A program made the translations under genes and the position numbers. Below the pieces are notes generated by a model. It had not been told where the DNA came from. It was given only the letters and a program-made list of their open reading frames with translations, and ran no database searches. DNA of 64,000 bases from CAVVEQ01 sp963802095 (GTDB lineage: Bacteria; Chloroflexota; Anaerolineae; Anaerolineales; Anaerolineaceae), in contig CAWDHI010000001.1 in assembly GCA_963802095.1 (NCBI GenBank), forward strand, positions 695,588 through 759,587. Direction: 5' to 3'. Shown in pieces: positions 1 to 8,517 of the stretch; the stretch's first letter is position 1; the number at the start of each line of letters is the position of its first letter.

Positions 1-1775
1 GTCACACCCTCATGCAGCCAGCAATAATTCTCCACGTGCTCAGGTACCTTGGCTGCCTGGACTCCGGTGTAGGATTTATTGCTCACGGGGATAATATCGT
101 TCCAGGGAAGCTTGCACAATCCATGCAAGCTGAACCAGGTGCGCCACACCGGGAAGTAATAGAGTGCTTCGGCTTTATCCTCAAACGTAGGTAGCTGTTT
201 GTGGACCATATCCATGAATATCAACCAGGCTTCATCATGTTGGGGACCCTTGGAGGCCAGCGCGTACCCCCCCTGCTGTGCCAGCGATTCTTTGGGCATG
301 TAGTTGGATATTTCCATCCCCTTCACTTCCATGCCAATATCAGCCAATACTTTAGGATCGGCACCAAACTTCTCCACAAATTCCTTCTTCATTGACCGGA
401 TTCCCTGTCCGACAACCACACCGAATCCCTCACCCCTGGCCATCTGATGGAGCAACTCCAATGCCGCATCCTTATTTCCCCAGGTCAATTCCAAACCCCC
501 GGTTCGTTTCTTGGTAAGGATTCCATACTCATAGCACTCCATGGCAAAAGCAATCGAATTCCCGCAGGAAATCGTATCGATCCCGTAGGTATCACAATAG
601 AAATTCAGCTCCAGAACCGCTTGCGGGTCGAATATCGCGCAATTCGATCCCAAAGCACCCAGGGTTTCATACTCTGGTCCATCCACAAAAACTCTCTGAC
701 CGATATAAGGCCCTGTTTTCAGCTCAAAATCTGTGATGCCATGGGCGCATGCCAGGGTGCAGCCATACCAGCAGCCATCCGGGCCCCGACGGTCGTATTG
801 CTGTTTCCATAAAGAACCGCCGATCTGAGGCGCGCGATCATCCGCGCCGAAACGGAAATTCTCAACTGGTAAAAGATCGAACTTACTCATAATCTCCACC
901 AGGTAGGGCGTTCCGGTCCCGCCCATGTCATTTTGGACAGCATCAAATTCGGAAATTTCAGATTTTATTCTGCGCCCAGCTTTGTTCACCAAATCCGGAT
1001 AGGCTGAACCGTTGCTGTTCCCGGTCATCCCAGTGAATTTGACCACAATCGCTTTGATCTTTTTATCCCGCAAAACCCGACCCGCACCTCCCCGGGCTGC
1101 CTGTTTGTAACGAACTTCCATTTTTTTCGGATCGTAATAACTGACATTCAGACCGCAAATGGCGGCGTAATCTGCTGCCTGACCTGCGCTGATCACAGAT
1201 ATCCCGCGCTTTTCCTTTTCATCCCTGGCATACATTTCGGTCAATTGTTTGTTCACGAGGTGCGTATCAACAAATTCCAAAGGTGCTTCTTCGATCCGTA
1301 TTGTGCCCTCGTCACCATCAATAACGATGATCACGTCCGTTGCCGCTTTTCCCTGAACTTCTAGCGCATCGAAACCGGCAAATTTGAGATAAGGACCGAA
1401 GTAACCACCGGCGTTGGAATCAATCACGCTGAAGGTGGTTGGGGAGATCGTCACCACTGTACATTTTCCTGTCCCCGGGTAGGCTGTGATTCCGCCAATG
1501 GGTCCACCCGCGATAACCAGCTCATTCTCCGGATCGTTCCATTTCGTTCCATCTTTTACCGCGTTCCAAAGTAGCCAGAGACAATATCCGCGTCCACCCG
1601 TAAAAGTTTCTTTCATTTTCTCGGTCACCGGTTTAATTGAGATCCGGATTGTCGATAGATCCAAATGGAGTGTCCGGTTCGCATACCCTTTTTCTACAGG
1701 TTTCTTCTCGTAGCGTTTTTCGGCTAGAAGAATATGAGCGGAGCGGACATCTTCGATCGACATTGTTTGAGCCAT
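1..1775 (-). CDS. Aldehyde ferredoxin oxidoreductase family protein (3' end outside window)
   Basis: The reading frame is open from an ATG at 1775 to the window edge (591 residues seen). A GGAGG ribosome site lies 7 nt before the ATG. The N-terminal half has the AOR-type glycine-rich tungstopterin-binding region (GGRGYCLWLLWN, then GGPIGGITAYPGTGK). The middle carries a cysteine cluster GCWYGCTLACAHG, and near the visible end HGLCKLPW probably supplies the fourth cluster cysteine. Family members are cytoplasmic W/Mo-bis-pterin enzymes that oxidise aldehydes to acids with ferredoxin, or reduce acids in the reverse direction. The substrate cannot be read from sequence. The neighbourhood of aminotransferases and an aldehyde dehydrogenase fits aldehydes from amino acid or amine breakdown. 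The cysteine spacing is CX3CX3C, one residue longer than the CX2CX3C of the crystallised archaeal enzyme. Confidence 0.93.
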   Translation of the reverse strand, partial: MAQTMSIEDVRSAHILLAEKRYEKKPVEKGYANRTLHLDLSTIRISIKPVTEKMKETFTGGRGYCLWLLWNAVKDGTKWNDPENELVIAGGPIGGITAYPGTGKCTVVTISPTTFSVIDSNAGGYFGPYLKFAGFDALEVQGKAATDVIIVIDGDEGTIRIEEAPLEFVDTHLVNKQLTEMYARDEKEKRGISVISAGQAADYAAICGLNVSYYDPKKMEVRYKQAARGGAGRVLRDKKIKAIVVKFTGMTGNSNGSAYPDLVNKAGRRIKSEISEFDAVQNDMGGTGTPYLVEIMSKFDLLPVENFRFGADDRAPQIGGSLWKQQYDRRGPDGCWYGCTLACAHGITDFELKTGPYIGQRVFVDGPEYETLGALGSNCAIFDPQAVLELNFYCDTYGIDTISCGNSIAFAMECYEYGILTKKRTGGLELTWGNKDAALELLHQMARGEGFGVVVGQGIRSMKKEFVEKFGADPKVLADIGMEVKGMEISNYMPKESLAQQGGYALASKGPQHDEAWLIFMDMVHKQLPTFEDKAEALYYFPVWRTWFSLHGLCKLPWNDIIPVSNKSYTGVQAAKVPEHVENYCWLHEGV

Positions 1776-1874
1776 TTGCTGCCTCCGGGGTCTAGGAATG
1801 CTCTTATTATAACCAGACGATTCCGAAGTACGCCATCCTCGGGATCTCAAATGCTATAATTATCAAAGGTTCCC
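1776..1874. promoter_or_regulatory. Divergent intergenic promoter region
   Basis: This 99-bp gap separates the leftward oxidoreductase and the rightward MFS gene. It holds a TATAAT on each strand: minus at 1811-1806 and plus at 1855-1860. No good -35 box is visible for either, so these are candidate -10 elements only. Confidence 0.35.
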
Positions 1875-3098
1875 ATGCTCGATCGTTACCTTCCCAGTCA
1901 GGTTACAAATCCTGTTCAACGCGATAATTTCAAGAATGTGCTTCGGGATGGGCTGGCGGTTGGTTATGCCACCGCTGGAATGCCATTCCTTGCTGTTTTT
2001 CTAACCCGACTGGGTGCAAGCAATTTCGAAGTTGGTTTACTTACTTCCATGCCTGCTTTCACCGGACTTCTTTTTGCCATTCCCCTCGGTGTATGGCTGC
2101 AGCAGAAACGAAACATTATCCCCTGGTACAGCTGGACGAGATTCCTTCAGCTCTCCGGTTTCGCGTTTACTGGAATAATCCCATTCATTCTCCCCCCTGA
2201 AGCCTGGATACCTGCGATCATCCTGGTGTGGGGTTTGATCACTTTTCCTCAAGCGATCCTAACAATACTCTTCAATGTTGTCATGAGCTCCGTCGCCGGG
2301 AACGTGAGCCGCTTCGAGCTCCTCTCCCGCCGCTGGGCACTGGTGGGGATGATCACCACAGTGGCTACCCTCGGAATTGGTGAAGTACTCTCTCGCAGGA
2401 ACTTTCCGTTCAACTTTCAGCTGGTCTTCCTTCTGGTATCCATCGGAGCGATATTCAGTTTATTTTTCACAAGCAGGCTGAGAATTCCGGAGAATAAACC
2501 CATACTTTCACAGGGCATAAATTATCTCGACCGGTTCAGGCAGATCTTTGCATCAGTGCGGCGATATCCCGCTTTTCTTTCCTTCACATTTAAAAGATTC
2601 ATTTTTTTAACTGGGGTTGCTTTTGCGGCTCCGCTTTTCCCTTTGTATTATGTTCGTCAGGCAAATCTCCCCGATATATCTATAGCCTATATCACCATGG
2701 CGAATACAATGGTCATGGTAGTTGGGTATTTTTTCTGGCTGAGGTTCTCCCGAACAAGAGGTTCCCGACCCATCCTACTTTGGACCACGCTTGGAATCTC
2801 GCTCTTTCCAATCTTTGTCGCTCAAACTACGAATTCTGGGGTGATCATTCTTCTGGCTGCAGTCGCAGGACTTTTCAATGCCGGCTTGAATTTGGTGTTT
2901 TTCGATGAGCTTATGCGCAATATCCCTGTTGAGCAAAGCCCGTCTTTCGTTGCATTTGCCCAGACTACTCAATATCTTACAACAATGATCTCCCCTTTGG
3001 TTAGCGCATGGCTTGCCCAAATGTTCGGGCTCAATGCTGCGTTGATAATCGCCGGGATGATCCAATTGTTTGGATTTTTCCTTTTCACTCGTAGGTAA
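1875..3098 (+). CDS. MFS transporter
   Basis: The 407-residue protein is hydrophobic, with about ten to twelve predicted membrane helices. It has the MFS pattern of a short loop with charged residues after helix 2 (LGVWLQQKRN) and a long basic central loop near residues 200-225. A TATAAT 15 nt upstream suggests a short leader. No close ribosome site is obvious, so the ATG at 1875 is the likely but unproven start. Members of this superfamily move small solutes by proton or ion coupling or by facilitated diffusion. The substrate is not recognisable. The gene stands alone between a divergent oxidoreductase and the gcv operon. Confidence 0.75.
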   Translation: MLDRYLPSQVTNPVQRDNFKNVLRDGLAVGYATAGMPFLAVFLTRLGASNFEVGLLTSMPAFTGLLFAIPLGVWLQQKRNIIPWYSWTRFLQLSGFAFTGIIPFILPPEAWIPAIILVWGLITFPQAILTILFNVVMSSVAGNVSRFELLSRRWALVGMITTVATLGIGEVLSRRNFPFNFQLVFLLVSIGAIFSLFFTSRLRIPENKPILSQGINYLDRFRQIFASVRRYPAFLSFTFKRFIFLTGVAFAAPLFPLYYVRQANLPDISIAYITMANTMVMVVGYFFWLRFSRTRGSRPILLWTTLGISLFPIFVAQTTNSGVIILLAAVAGLFNAGLNLVFFDELMRNIPVEQSPSFVAFAQTTQYLTTMISPLVSAWLAQMFGLNAALIIAGMIQLFGFFLFTRR

Positions 3099-3201
3099 AT
3101 AGGAAAACCGATTTAACCCCTGCCCATAATTTCTTGATTTATAATAATCTCGATTGTTGATTCCAAATCGTCATCCAATATCATTCTTCCAGGAGATAAC
3201 T

Positions 3202-3591
3202 ATGGAAACCCCCTCAGATTTGAAATACTCTAAAACCGATGAATGGATAAGAATGGAAGGGAATACAGCGGTGGTTGGGATAACAGATTATGCCCAGGAA
3301 CAATTATCCGATGTTGTTTTCATCGAGGTTCCCCATTCGGCCGGGGATGTCTGCACTAAAGGATCTCAATGTGCTACAGTCGAATCGGTGAAAGCCGCTG
3401 CTGAGGTGAACTTCCCTGTATCTGGCGAACTGCTCGAGGTAAACGAAGCCCTCAGCTCCACGCCTGAACTTTTGAATACTGAGCCTTTCGGAAAAGCCTG
3501 GATTGTCAAAGTCAAGGTAAAGGATCCATCCGAATTGAATGACCTGATGGATGCGCCAGCGTATATTAAGTATTGCGAAGGTCGGCATTAG
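3202..3591 (+). CDS. gcvH: Glycine cleavage system H protein
   Basis: This is the lipoyl carrier of glycine cleavage, shuttling the aminomethyl group from P protein to T protein. The lipoyl-lysine motif ESVKAAAEV places the modified lysine at residue 64 of 129, which is normal length. I start at the ATG at 3202 because AGGAG (3191-3195) sits 6 nt before it; an ATG 48 nt upstream lacks a ribosome site. The stop TAG abuts the ATG of gcvPA, so the three gcv genes form one tightly coupled operon. No gcvT or lpd is present here and must lie elsewhere. No glycine riboswitch was recognised upstream. Confidence 0.97.
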   Translation: METPSDLKYSKTDEWIRMEGNTAVVGITDYAQEQLSDVVFIEVPHSAGDVCTKGSQCATVESVKAAAEVNFPVSGELLEVNEALSSTPELLNTEPFGKAWIVKVKVKDPSELNDLMDAPAYIKYCEGRH

Positions 3592-4944
3592 ATGTTCATT
3601 CCCCATACAGAAAACGAAACCAGGGAGATGTTGAAAGCGCTCGGATTGGATGGTTTCGAGGAACTCTTTAGAGACGTACCCCAGAAATACAGATTTCCCA
3701 AGCTCGATCTCCCGCCGGCATTATCCGAAATGGAAGCATTTTCGATGGTGCAGGCAATCTCGCAATCGAACGAATCCACGCAGGATTTGATTTGTTTCCT
3801 CGGGGCTGGGGCTTACAACCACTATATCCCTGCAGTTGTGGATAGCGTCATTTCCCGGGGCGAATTCTTCTCTGCGTATACACCCTACCAGCCGGAAATC
3901 TCCCAGGGTACTCTGCAAGCTGTTTTTGAATACCAAAGCCTGATCGCAGCCCTCACGGGAATGGATGTTAGTAATGCTTCCCATTATGATGGCGCCACTG
4001 CCTGCGCAGAAGCGGGTGTGCTTGCCTATCATCATTTTTTTGGTAAACGCCCAAGAATTGTACTTTCCCCCGCATTGCACCCTCATTACCGCGAAACAGT
4101 CCGCACGTACCTGCAGGGGTATGGCGATATCGAGATTCTGGGTGATGAGAACAAGGTTAACCCCCTTTGCCACCCCGATGAATTGCTTCAGGATGTCGAT
4201 CAAAAAACTTCTCTTGTTCTGGTGCAGTATCCAGATTTTTTTGGCCGGGTTTTTGATCTTACCTCTCTGGCCAGGGAAGTGCATGAAAAAGGAGCACTGT
4301 TTGGCGTTGCGGTCAATCCACTTTCCCTGGGGCTTCTGAAACCTCCGGGGGATTTCGGGGCAGATATCGTCGTTGGTGAAGGACAGCCATTGGGTATCCC
4401 CCTATCTTTTGGTGGACCGTATCTGGGATTATTCGCCACCCGGAAGGAGCTCGTTCGCAAGCTGGCTGGACGGCTGGTTGGTGAATCGGTGGATAAAGAA
4501 GGCCGGAAAGGATACGTCCTCACCCTGACCGCTCGTGAACAGCACATTCGCCGCGATAAAGCGACTTCCAACATATGCACAAACCAGGGTTTGATGGCAC
4601 TTGCCTCGGCGGTTTACCTGAGTTCTCTCGGCAAACATGGTTTGCATTCAGTTGCCAATCTTTGCTACCAGAAAGCGCATTATGCTGCTGGCCGTATTGC
4701 TTCCGTACCGGGATTCGCTGTGCTCGATGATGCTCAGTTCTTCCATGAATTCATCGTTCATTGTCCCGATTCCGTGGAAGAGATCAACCTCCACCTACTC
4801 GACCATGGAATCCTGGGAGGGTACGACCTGGGTTGTGATTACCCATCCCTGAAAAACCATATGCTGGTCGCAGTTACAGAAATGGTGGATAAAGAGGATA
4901 TCGATCTTCTCTGCGAGATCCTTGGGGAGGCGCATCATGACTGA
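3592..4944 (+). CDS. gcvPA: Glycine dehydrogenase (decarboxylating) subunit 1
   Basis: This 450-residue protein is the alpha subunit of the two-subunit P protein, which decarboxylates glycine and passes the aminomethyl group to GcvH. The N-terminus (MFIPHTENETREMLKALG) and the motif GAGAYNHYIPAVVD are typical of the family, as is GRKGYVLTLTAREQHIRRDKATSNICTNQ (about residues 303-331; positions given because it is long). The ATG directly follows the gcvH stop with no gap, and the end overlaps gcvPB by 8 nt, so translational coupling is likely. The split form is common in thermophiles, Firmicutes, Chloroflexota and archaea. The PLP lysine is in the other subunit. Confidence 0.97.
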   Translation: MFIPHTENETREMLKALGLDGFEELFRDVPQKYRFPKLDLPPALSEMEAFSMVQAISQSNESTQDLICFLGAGAYNHYIPAVVDSVISRGEFFSAYTPYQPEISQGTLQAVFEYQSLIAALTGMDVSNASHYDGATACAEAGVLAYHHFFGKRPRIVLSPALHPHYRETVRTYLQGYGDIEILGDENKVNPLCHPDELLQDVDQKTSLVLVQYPDFFGRVFDLTSLAREVHEKGALFGVAVNPLSLGLLKPPGDFGADIVVGEGQPLGIPLSFGGPYLGLFATRKELVRKLAGRLVGESVDKEGRKGYVLTLTAREQHIRRDKATSNICTNQGLMALASAVYLSSLGKHGLHSVANLCYQKAHYAAGRIASVPGFAVLDDAQFFHEFIVHCPDSVEEINLHLLDHGILGGYDLGCDYPSLKNHMLVAVTEMVDKEDIDLLCEILGEAHHD

Positions 4945-6403
4945 ACCGACCCTTTTTGAACTCTCTTCACCTGGCCGAACCGGGATTGATTTTCCCGCTC
5001 CGGATGTCCCCCAAACACCGCTACCCGAAGGTCTTGCCAGGGAATCTCTTCCCCTACCGGAATTATCTGAACAGGATGTCATCCGTCATTACACCCATTT
5101 ATCCAAATTAAATTACTCGGTGGATGGCGGTTTTTACCCATTGGGTTCCTGCACGATGAAATATAACCCTCGTGTCAATGAACGGGCTGCCCGTCTCCCC
5201 GGCTTCGCCGCTATCCACCCATTTCAACCGGTCGAGACCATCCAGGGTTGCCTGGCGCTGATGTATAACCTGCAACTCTGGCTGGCAGAGATCAGTGGAT
5301 TCAGAGGGATCACCCTGCAACCCGCAGCCGGTGCTCAGGGTGAGTTTGTGGGCGTTGCCATCATACGTGCTTATCACAACTCGAGAAATGACGCTAAAAG
5401 AACCAGGATACTAATTCCCGATTCCGCCCACGGGACAAACCCGGCCAGCTCTGCGATGAAGGGATTCGAGATTGTCCCCCTCCCCACCAATAAGGAAGGT
5501 AACGTTGATCTGGAAGCTCTTCGATCAGCTTGCGATGACACCACTGCAGGACTGATGCTCACAAACCCCAACACCTTGGGGCTCTTCGAGGCGAATGTCC
5601 TCGAAGTGGTAAGGATCGTCCACGAAGCTGGAGGGTTGGTGTATGGTGATGGCGCCAACCTGAACGCCTTGCTCGGGATTGTTCGACCCGGAGACTTGGG
5701 TTTTGATATCATGCACTTCAACCTTCATAAAACCTTCTCCACCCCTCACGGAGGAGGCGGTCCCGGATCCGGTCCGGTCGGGGTATCTGATAAATTGGTG
5801 GATTTCCTTCCCACCCCGGTAATCGATGTTATCGAAGACGGCTCAGAAGATATGGCACCGTTGTATGGTTTCCGCGCGCCAAAACACTCTATCGGCAGGG
5901 TCAAATCTTTCAACGGGCATTTTGGCATGATGGTCCGGGCTTTCACGTATATAAGTATGCACGGGCCTGAAGGCCTTTTAGCCATTTCCAAGTATGCCGT
6001 CCTCAACGCCAATTACCTGCTCTCCCGGATCCGGAAGGATTACAAACTAGCCTATGACCGGGTATGTATGCATGAATTTGTCCTCGAAGGCAAATGGGAC
6101 GATGCCCCCGGGGTGATCGCCTTGGATATCGCCAAACGGTTGATGGATTACGGGTTCCACCCGCCAACGAATTATTTCCCGCTCATCGTCCACGATGCTC
6201 TGATGATCGAGCCAACCGAAACGGAAAACAAGCAAACCCTGGATGCATTCGCGGAAGCCTTGATTGCCATCGCTGGAGAAGCAAAATCAAACCCTGAGCT
6301 CTTGAAATCCGCCCCGCACATAACGCCGGTTGGCAGGCTGGATGAGGTCAAAGCTGCCCGCGACCTGGTACTCTGCTGCTGGATTCCAGACCGCGAGGGG
6401 TGA
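4937..6403 (+). CDS. gcvPB: Glycine dehydrogenase (decarboxylating) subunit 2
   Basis: This 488-residue beta subunit of P protein carries the PLP-binding lysine in FNLHKTFSTPHGGGGPG, residue 265 from this start. Other landmarks are YPLGSCTMKYNPR (near residue 70) and DSAHGTNPASS (near residue 165). The ATG at 4937 is chosen because GGGGAGG (4924-4930) lies 6 nt before it; an in-frame TTG 15 nt upstream falls before that site. It is the last gene of the gcvH-gcvPA-gcvPB operon. The short 107-nt gap to the pilin gene has no strong terminator, so read-through is possible. Confidence 0.97.
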   Translation: MTEPTLFELSSPGRTGIDFPAPDVPQTPLPEGLARESLPLPELSEQDVIRHYTHLSKLNYSVDGGFYPLGSCTMKYNPRVNERAARLPGFAAIHPFQPVETIQGCLALMYNLQLWLAEISGFRGITLQPAAGAQGEFVGVAIIRAYHNSRNDAKRTRILIPDSAHGTNPASSAMKGFEIVPLPTNKEGNVDLEALRSACDDTTAGLMLTNPNTLGLFEANVLEVVRIVHEAGGLVYGDGANLNALLGIVRPGDLGFDIMHFNLHKTFSTPHGGGGPGSGPVGVSDKLVDFLPTPVIDVIEDGSEDMAPLYGFRAPKHSIGRVKSFNGHFGMMVRAFTYISMHGPEGLLAISKYAVLNANYLLSRIRKDYKLAYDRVCMHEFVLEGKWDDAPGVIALDIAKRLMDYGFHPPTNYFPLIVHDALMIEPTETENKQTLDAFAEALIAIAGEAKSNPELLKSAPHITPVGRLDEVKAARDLVLCCWIPDREG

Positions 6404-6464
6404 AAACGTCTCGAAAATAGTTTGCATTTTTGTAATCCAATAATTCCAAAAACTGGTTGTATTC

Positions 6465-6482
6465 ATCCGTTATTAGACGGAT
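6465..6482. repeat. Small inverted repeat upstream of the pilin gene
   Basis: ATCCGT and ACGGAT flank a 6-nt TATTAG spacer, about 29 nt before the pilin start codon. It could be an operator or a weak hairpin after gcvPB. Its function is not known. Confidence 0.35.
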
Positions 6483-6510
6483 AATATAGTTCGGAAGGAG
6501 GTGGTTGAAT

Positions 6511-6657
6511 GTGAACTCTCATCAGCTGGAAAAAGGGCAGGGGTTTTTGGAATATGCATTAATTTTAATTATTGTTTCTATCCTGGTCATCGCCGCCCTT
6601 GCCCTGATGGGACCTGCCATTGGCAAGTTATACAGTGACGTTATCCCTTTGATCTAA
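6511..6657 (+). CDS. Flp/Tad-type (type IVb) pilin, 48 residues
   Basis: The tiny protein begins at GTG 6511, 7 nt after a strong ribosome site GGAAGGAGGTGG (6493-6503). The N-terminus MNSHQLEKGQGFLEYALILI has the type IVb pilin signature: a short basic leader, a glycine before the cleavage point, a glutamate at mature position 5 followed by Tyr, then a roughly 20-residue hydrophobic helix (ALILIIVSILVIAALALMG). Family members are cleaved by TadV-like prepilin peptidase and assembled by the Tad machine. No tad/cpa gene is in the window, so the pilin is an orphan here. It is a single-gene unit closed by the hairpin at 6674-6709. Confidence 0.82.
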   Translation: MNSHQLEKGQGFLEYALILIIVSILVIAALALMGPAIGKLYSDVIPLI

Positions 6658-6673
6658 ACAACATGCCTGGCAG

Positions 6674-6709
6674 AAATAAACAGCAGCGTTAATTCGCTGC
6701 TGTTTATTT
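6674..6709 (+). terminator. Intrinsic terminator after the pilin
   Basis: A perfect 15-bp stem (AAATAAACAGCAGCG and its complement) encloses a 6-nt TTAATT loop and runs into a T/A-rich tract. It lies 17 nt after the pilin stop. Confidence 0.85.
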
Positions 6710-6748
6710 ATATATTTGTGTATATTATGCATATTTTGCAATTAATAG

Positions 6749-6776
6749 TTGACTTTTTCCTTTTTCGGTATATTAT
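6749..6776 (+). promoter_or_regulatory. Sigma-70 type promoter of the Lrp-family gene
   Basis: TTGACT (6749-6754) is followed after 16 nt by TATTAT (6771-6776). A start 6-7 nt downstream would fall on, or next to, the ATG at 6783, which implies a leaderless mRNA. Confidence 0.55.
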
Positions 6777-6782
6777 ATGTAT

Positions 6783-7250
6783 ATGGGTCGCAATATTAGC
6801 AATCCAAGGCGGGAAACTCTTGACGAGATTGATCTCCGGATCATCTCCGAGCTTCAAAAGGACGGAAGGGTTGCATTCTCCCAGATAGCGGAGTCGCTTG
6901 GCGTCTCTCCTGGCATGATTCGGCTGCGTTACAACAAACTGGTAGGATCCGGATACCTCAAGGTTCTTGCCATTTCAAACCCCCCAAAAATGGGCTTTAA
7001 TTTCATGGCGATGATCGGCATCAAGGTTGAAGGAAGCAAACTTAATCAAGTGGCAGAGATGATCGCTGAATTGGATGAAGTGATCTATCTGATCGCTACA
7101 AGTGGGGCGTACGATCTATTCGCGGAGGTGATATGCACCGATCAGGACAATCTCCTTAATTTTTTGGGTAAAAAACTTACACCTATCGATGGGATCAGGG
7201 AAACTGAAACTTTTATTCACTTGAAAATTGTGAAAGAAGTTTATTTTTAG
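6783..7250 (+). CDS. Lrp/AsnC family transcriptional regulator
   Basis: An N-terminal winged helix-turn-helix (LDEIDLRIISELQKDGRVAFS, the first part; recognition region QIAESLGVSPGMIRLRYNKL) is followed by a RAM/AsnC ligand-binding domain (about residues 70-150, ending in IHLKIVKEVYF). Such proteins are octameric or dimeric DNA binders that sense amino acids or related compounds. It lies 36 nt before a saccharopine-dehydrogenase-family gene, so it probably controls the amine/amino acid genes downstream. Neither in-frame ATG (6777 or 6783) has a ribosome site. I prefer 6783 because the promoter geometry would start the mRNA there. Confidence 0.9.
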   Translation: MGRNISNPRRETLDEIDLRIISELQKDGRVAFSQIAESLGVSPGMIRLRYNKLVGSGYLKVLAISNPPKMGFNFMAMIGIKVEGSKLNQVAEMIAELDEVIYLIATSGAYDLFAEVICTDQDNLLNFLGKKLTPIDGIRETETFIHLKIVKEVYF

Positions 7251-7286
7251 CCGATATTCAAAAATATCATTATTCAGGAGGAGAAC

Positions 7287-8498
7287 ATGAAGATTTTACT
7301 AGTAGGTGTTGGGGGTGTTGGCGAAGCGATTGCAGCGATATCCAAACCCCGACCCTGGTTGGAATTGATGGTGCTGGCTGATTACAACAAGGAGCGCTGC
7401 CTGGAAGTTCAGGAAAAACTGGGGGACAACAATAAATTTCCAGTCGAATGGGTGGATGCAAACAAGAAAGAGCTGATCGTTGACCTGGCAAAAAAGTACA
7501 AAGTCGACTTGATCATGAACGCTTGTGATCCTTCCTTCAACGTACCGATCTTTGATGCTGCATACGATTACGGGTGCAATTACATGGACATGGCGATGAC
7601 CCTCTCCGAACCTCACCCGGAAAAGCCGTTCACCCAATGCGGGATCAAACTTGGGGATTACCAGTTTGAACGGGCAAAGAAGTGGGAAGAAAAAGGGTTA
7701 CTGGCTCTTGTCGGGTTGGGAGTTGAACCCGGCATGGCGGATGTTTTCGCCCGATACGCCCAGGACCATTTATTTGATGAGATTGAAGAGATTGGAGTCC
7801 GGGATGGAGCGAATCTGATCGTTAAAGGCTATGAATTTGCCCCGAATTTCTCCATTTGGACCACGATCGAAGAATGTCTGAACCCACCTGTGATCTGGGA
7901 AAAGGAAAAAGGATGGTTCACCACAGAACCCTTCTCTGAACCGGAGATCTTTGAATTTCCCGCGGGGATTGGAAAGCTGGAAGTCATAAATGTGGAGCAT
8001 GAGGAAGTCCTGTTGGTCCCCCGCTGGATCAATTGCAAACGGGTGACATTCAAATATGCTCTCGGTGACCAGTTCATAGGAGTTCTAAAAACGCTTCATA
8101 TGATCGGACTTGATAATAAAGAGCCAATCAAAGTAAAAGATTTGATGGTCGCCCCGCGGGATGTGGTTGCAGCCTGCCTCCCCGACCCTGCCCACCTGGG
8201 TCACCTGATGGAAGGGCTAACCTGTGCAGGTACCTGGGTAAAAGGGAAAAAGGATGGCAAACCTCGCCAGGTCTACATTCACCAGGTTGCAGATAATGCA
8301 GATTGCATGAAGAAATGGAGCTGCCAATCTGTTGTTGCCCAGACAGGGTTCAACGCTGTGATTGGGTTTGAATTGCTGGCGGAAGGAAAATGGAAGGGTA
8401 AAGGGGTTATGGGCCCAGAAGCATTCCCGCCGGAACCCTTCATGGAAAAGATGAAGGACTATGGTTTCCCGTACGGGATCATGGAAATGAAAGCCTAA
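7287..8498 (+). CDS. Saccharopine dehydrogenase family oxidoreductase (carboxynorspermidine dehydrogenase-like)
   Basis: The 403-residue protein starts with an NAD(P)-binding Rossmann motif (MKILLVGVGGVGEAI). It contains the family pattern VGLGVEPGMADVFARYAQDH near residues 150-165. The C-terminal segment LPDPAHLGHLMEGLTCAGTW (about residues 295-315), followed by VKGKKDGK, resembles carboxynorspermidine dehydrogenase from memory. That enzyme reduces the Schiff base of aspartate semialdehyde and a diamine. Lysine 6-dehydrogenase is another family member and an alternative. AGGAGGAG sits just before the ATG at 7287. It is 20 nt upstream of a permease and near a putrescine aminotransferase homologue, which supports a diamine or lysine substrate. 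Function beyond the family is inferred. Confidence 0.8.
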   Translation: MKILLVGVGGVGEAIAAISKPRPWLELMVLADYNKERCLEVQEKLGDNNKFPVEWVDANKKELIVDLAKKYKVDLIMNACDPSFNVPIFDAAYDYGCNYMDMAMTLSEPHPEKPFTQCGIKLGDYQFERAKKWEEKGLLALVGLGVEPGMADVFARYAQDHLFDEIEEIGVRDGANLIVKGYEFAPNFSIWTTIEECLNPPVIWEKEKGWFTTEPFSEPEIFEFPAGIGKLEVINVEHEEVLLVPRWINCKRVTFKYALGDQFIGVLKTLHMIGLDNKEPIKVKDLMVAPRDVVAACLPDPAHLGHLMEGLTCAGTWVKGKKDGKPRQVYIHQVADNADCMKKWSCQSVVAQTGFNAVIGFELLAEGKWKGKGVMGPEAFPPEPFMEKMKDYGFPYGIMEMKA

Positions 8499-8517
8499 AT
8501 TGATTGGAGAGAAAAAA

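Noticed and set aside
3099..3201. Possible glycine riboswitch before gcvH
   Set aside because: None of the conserved glycine-aptamer blocks is visible in the 100-nt leader.
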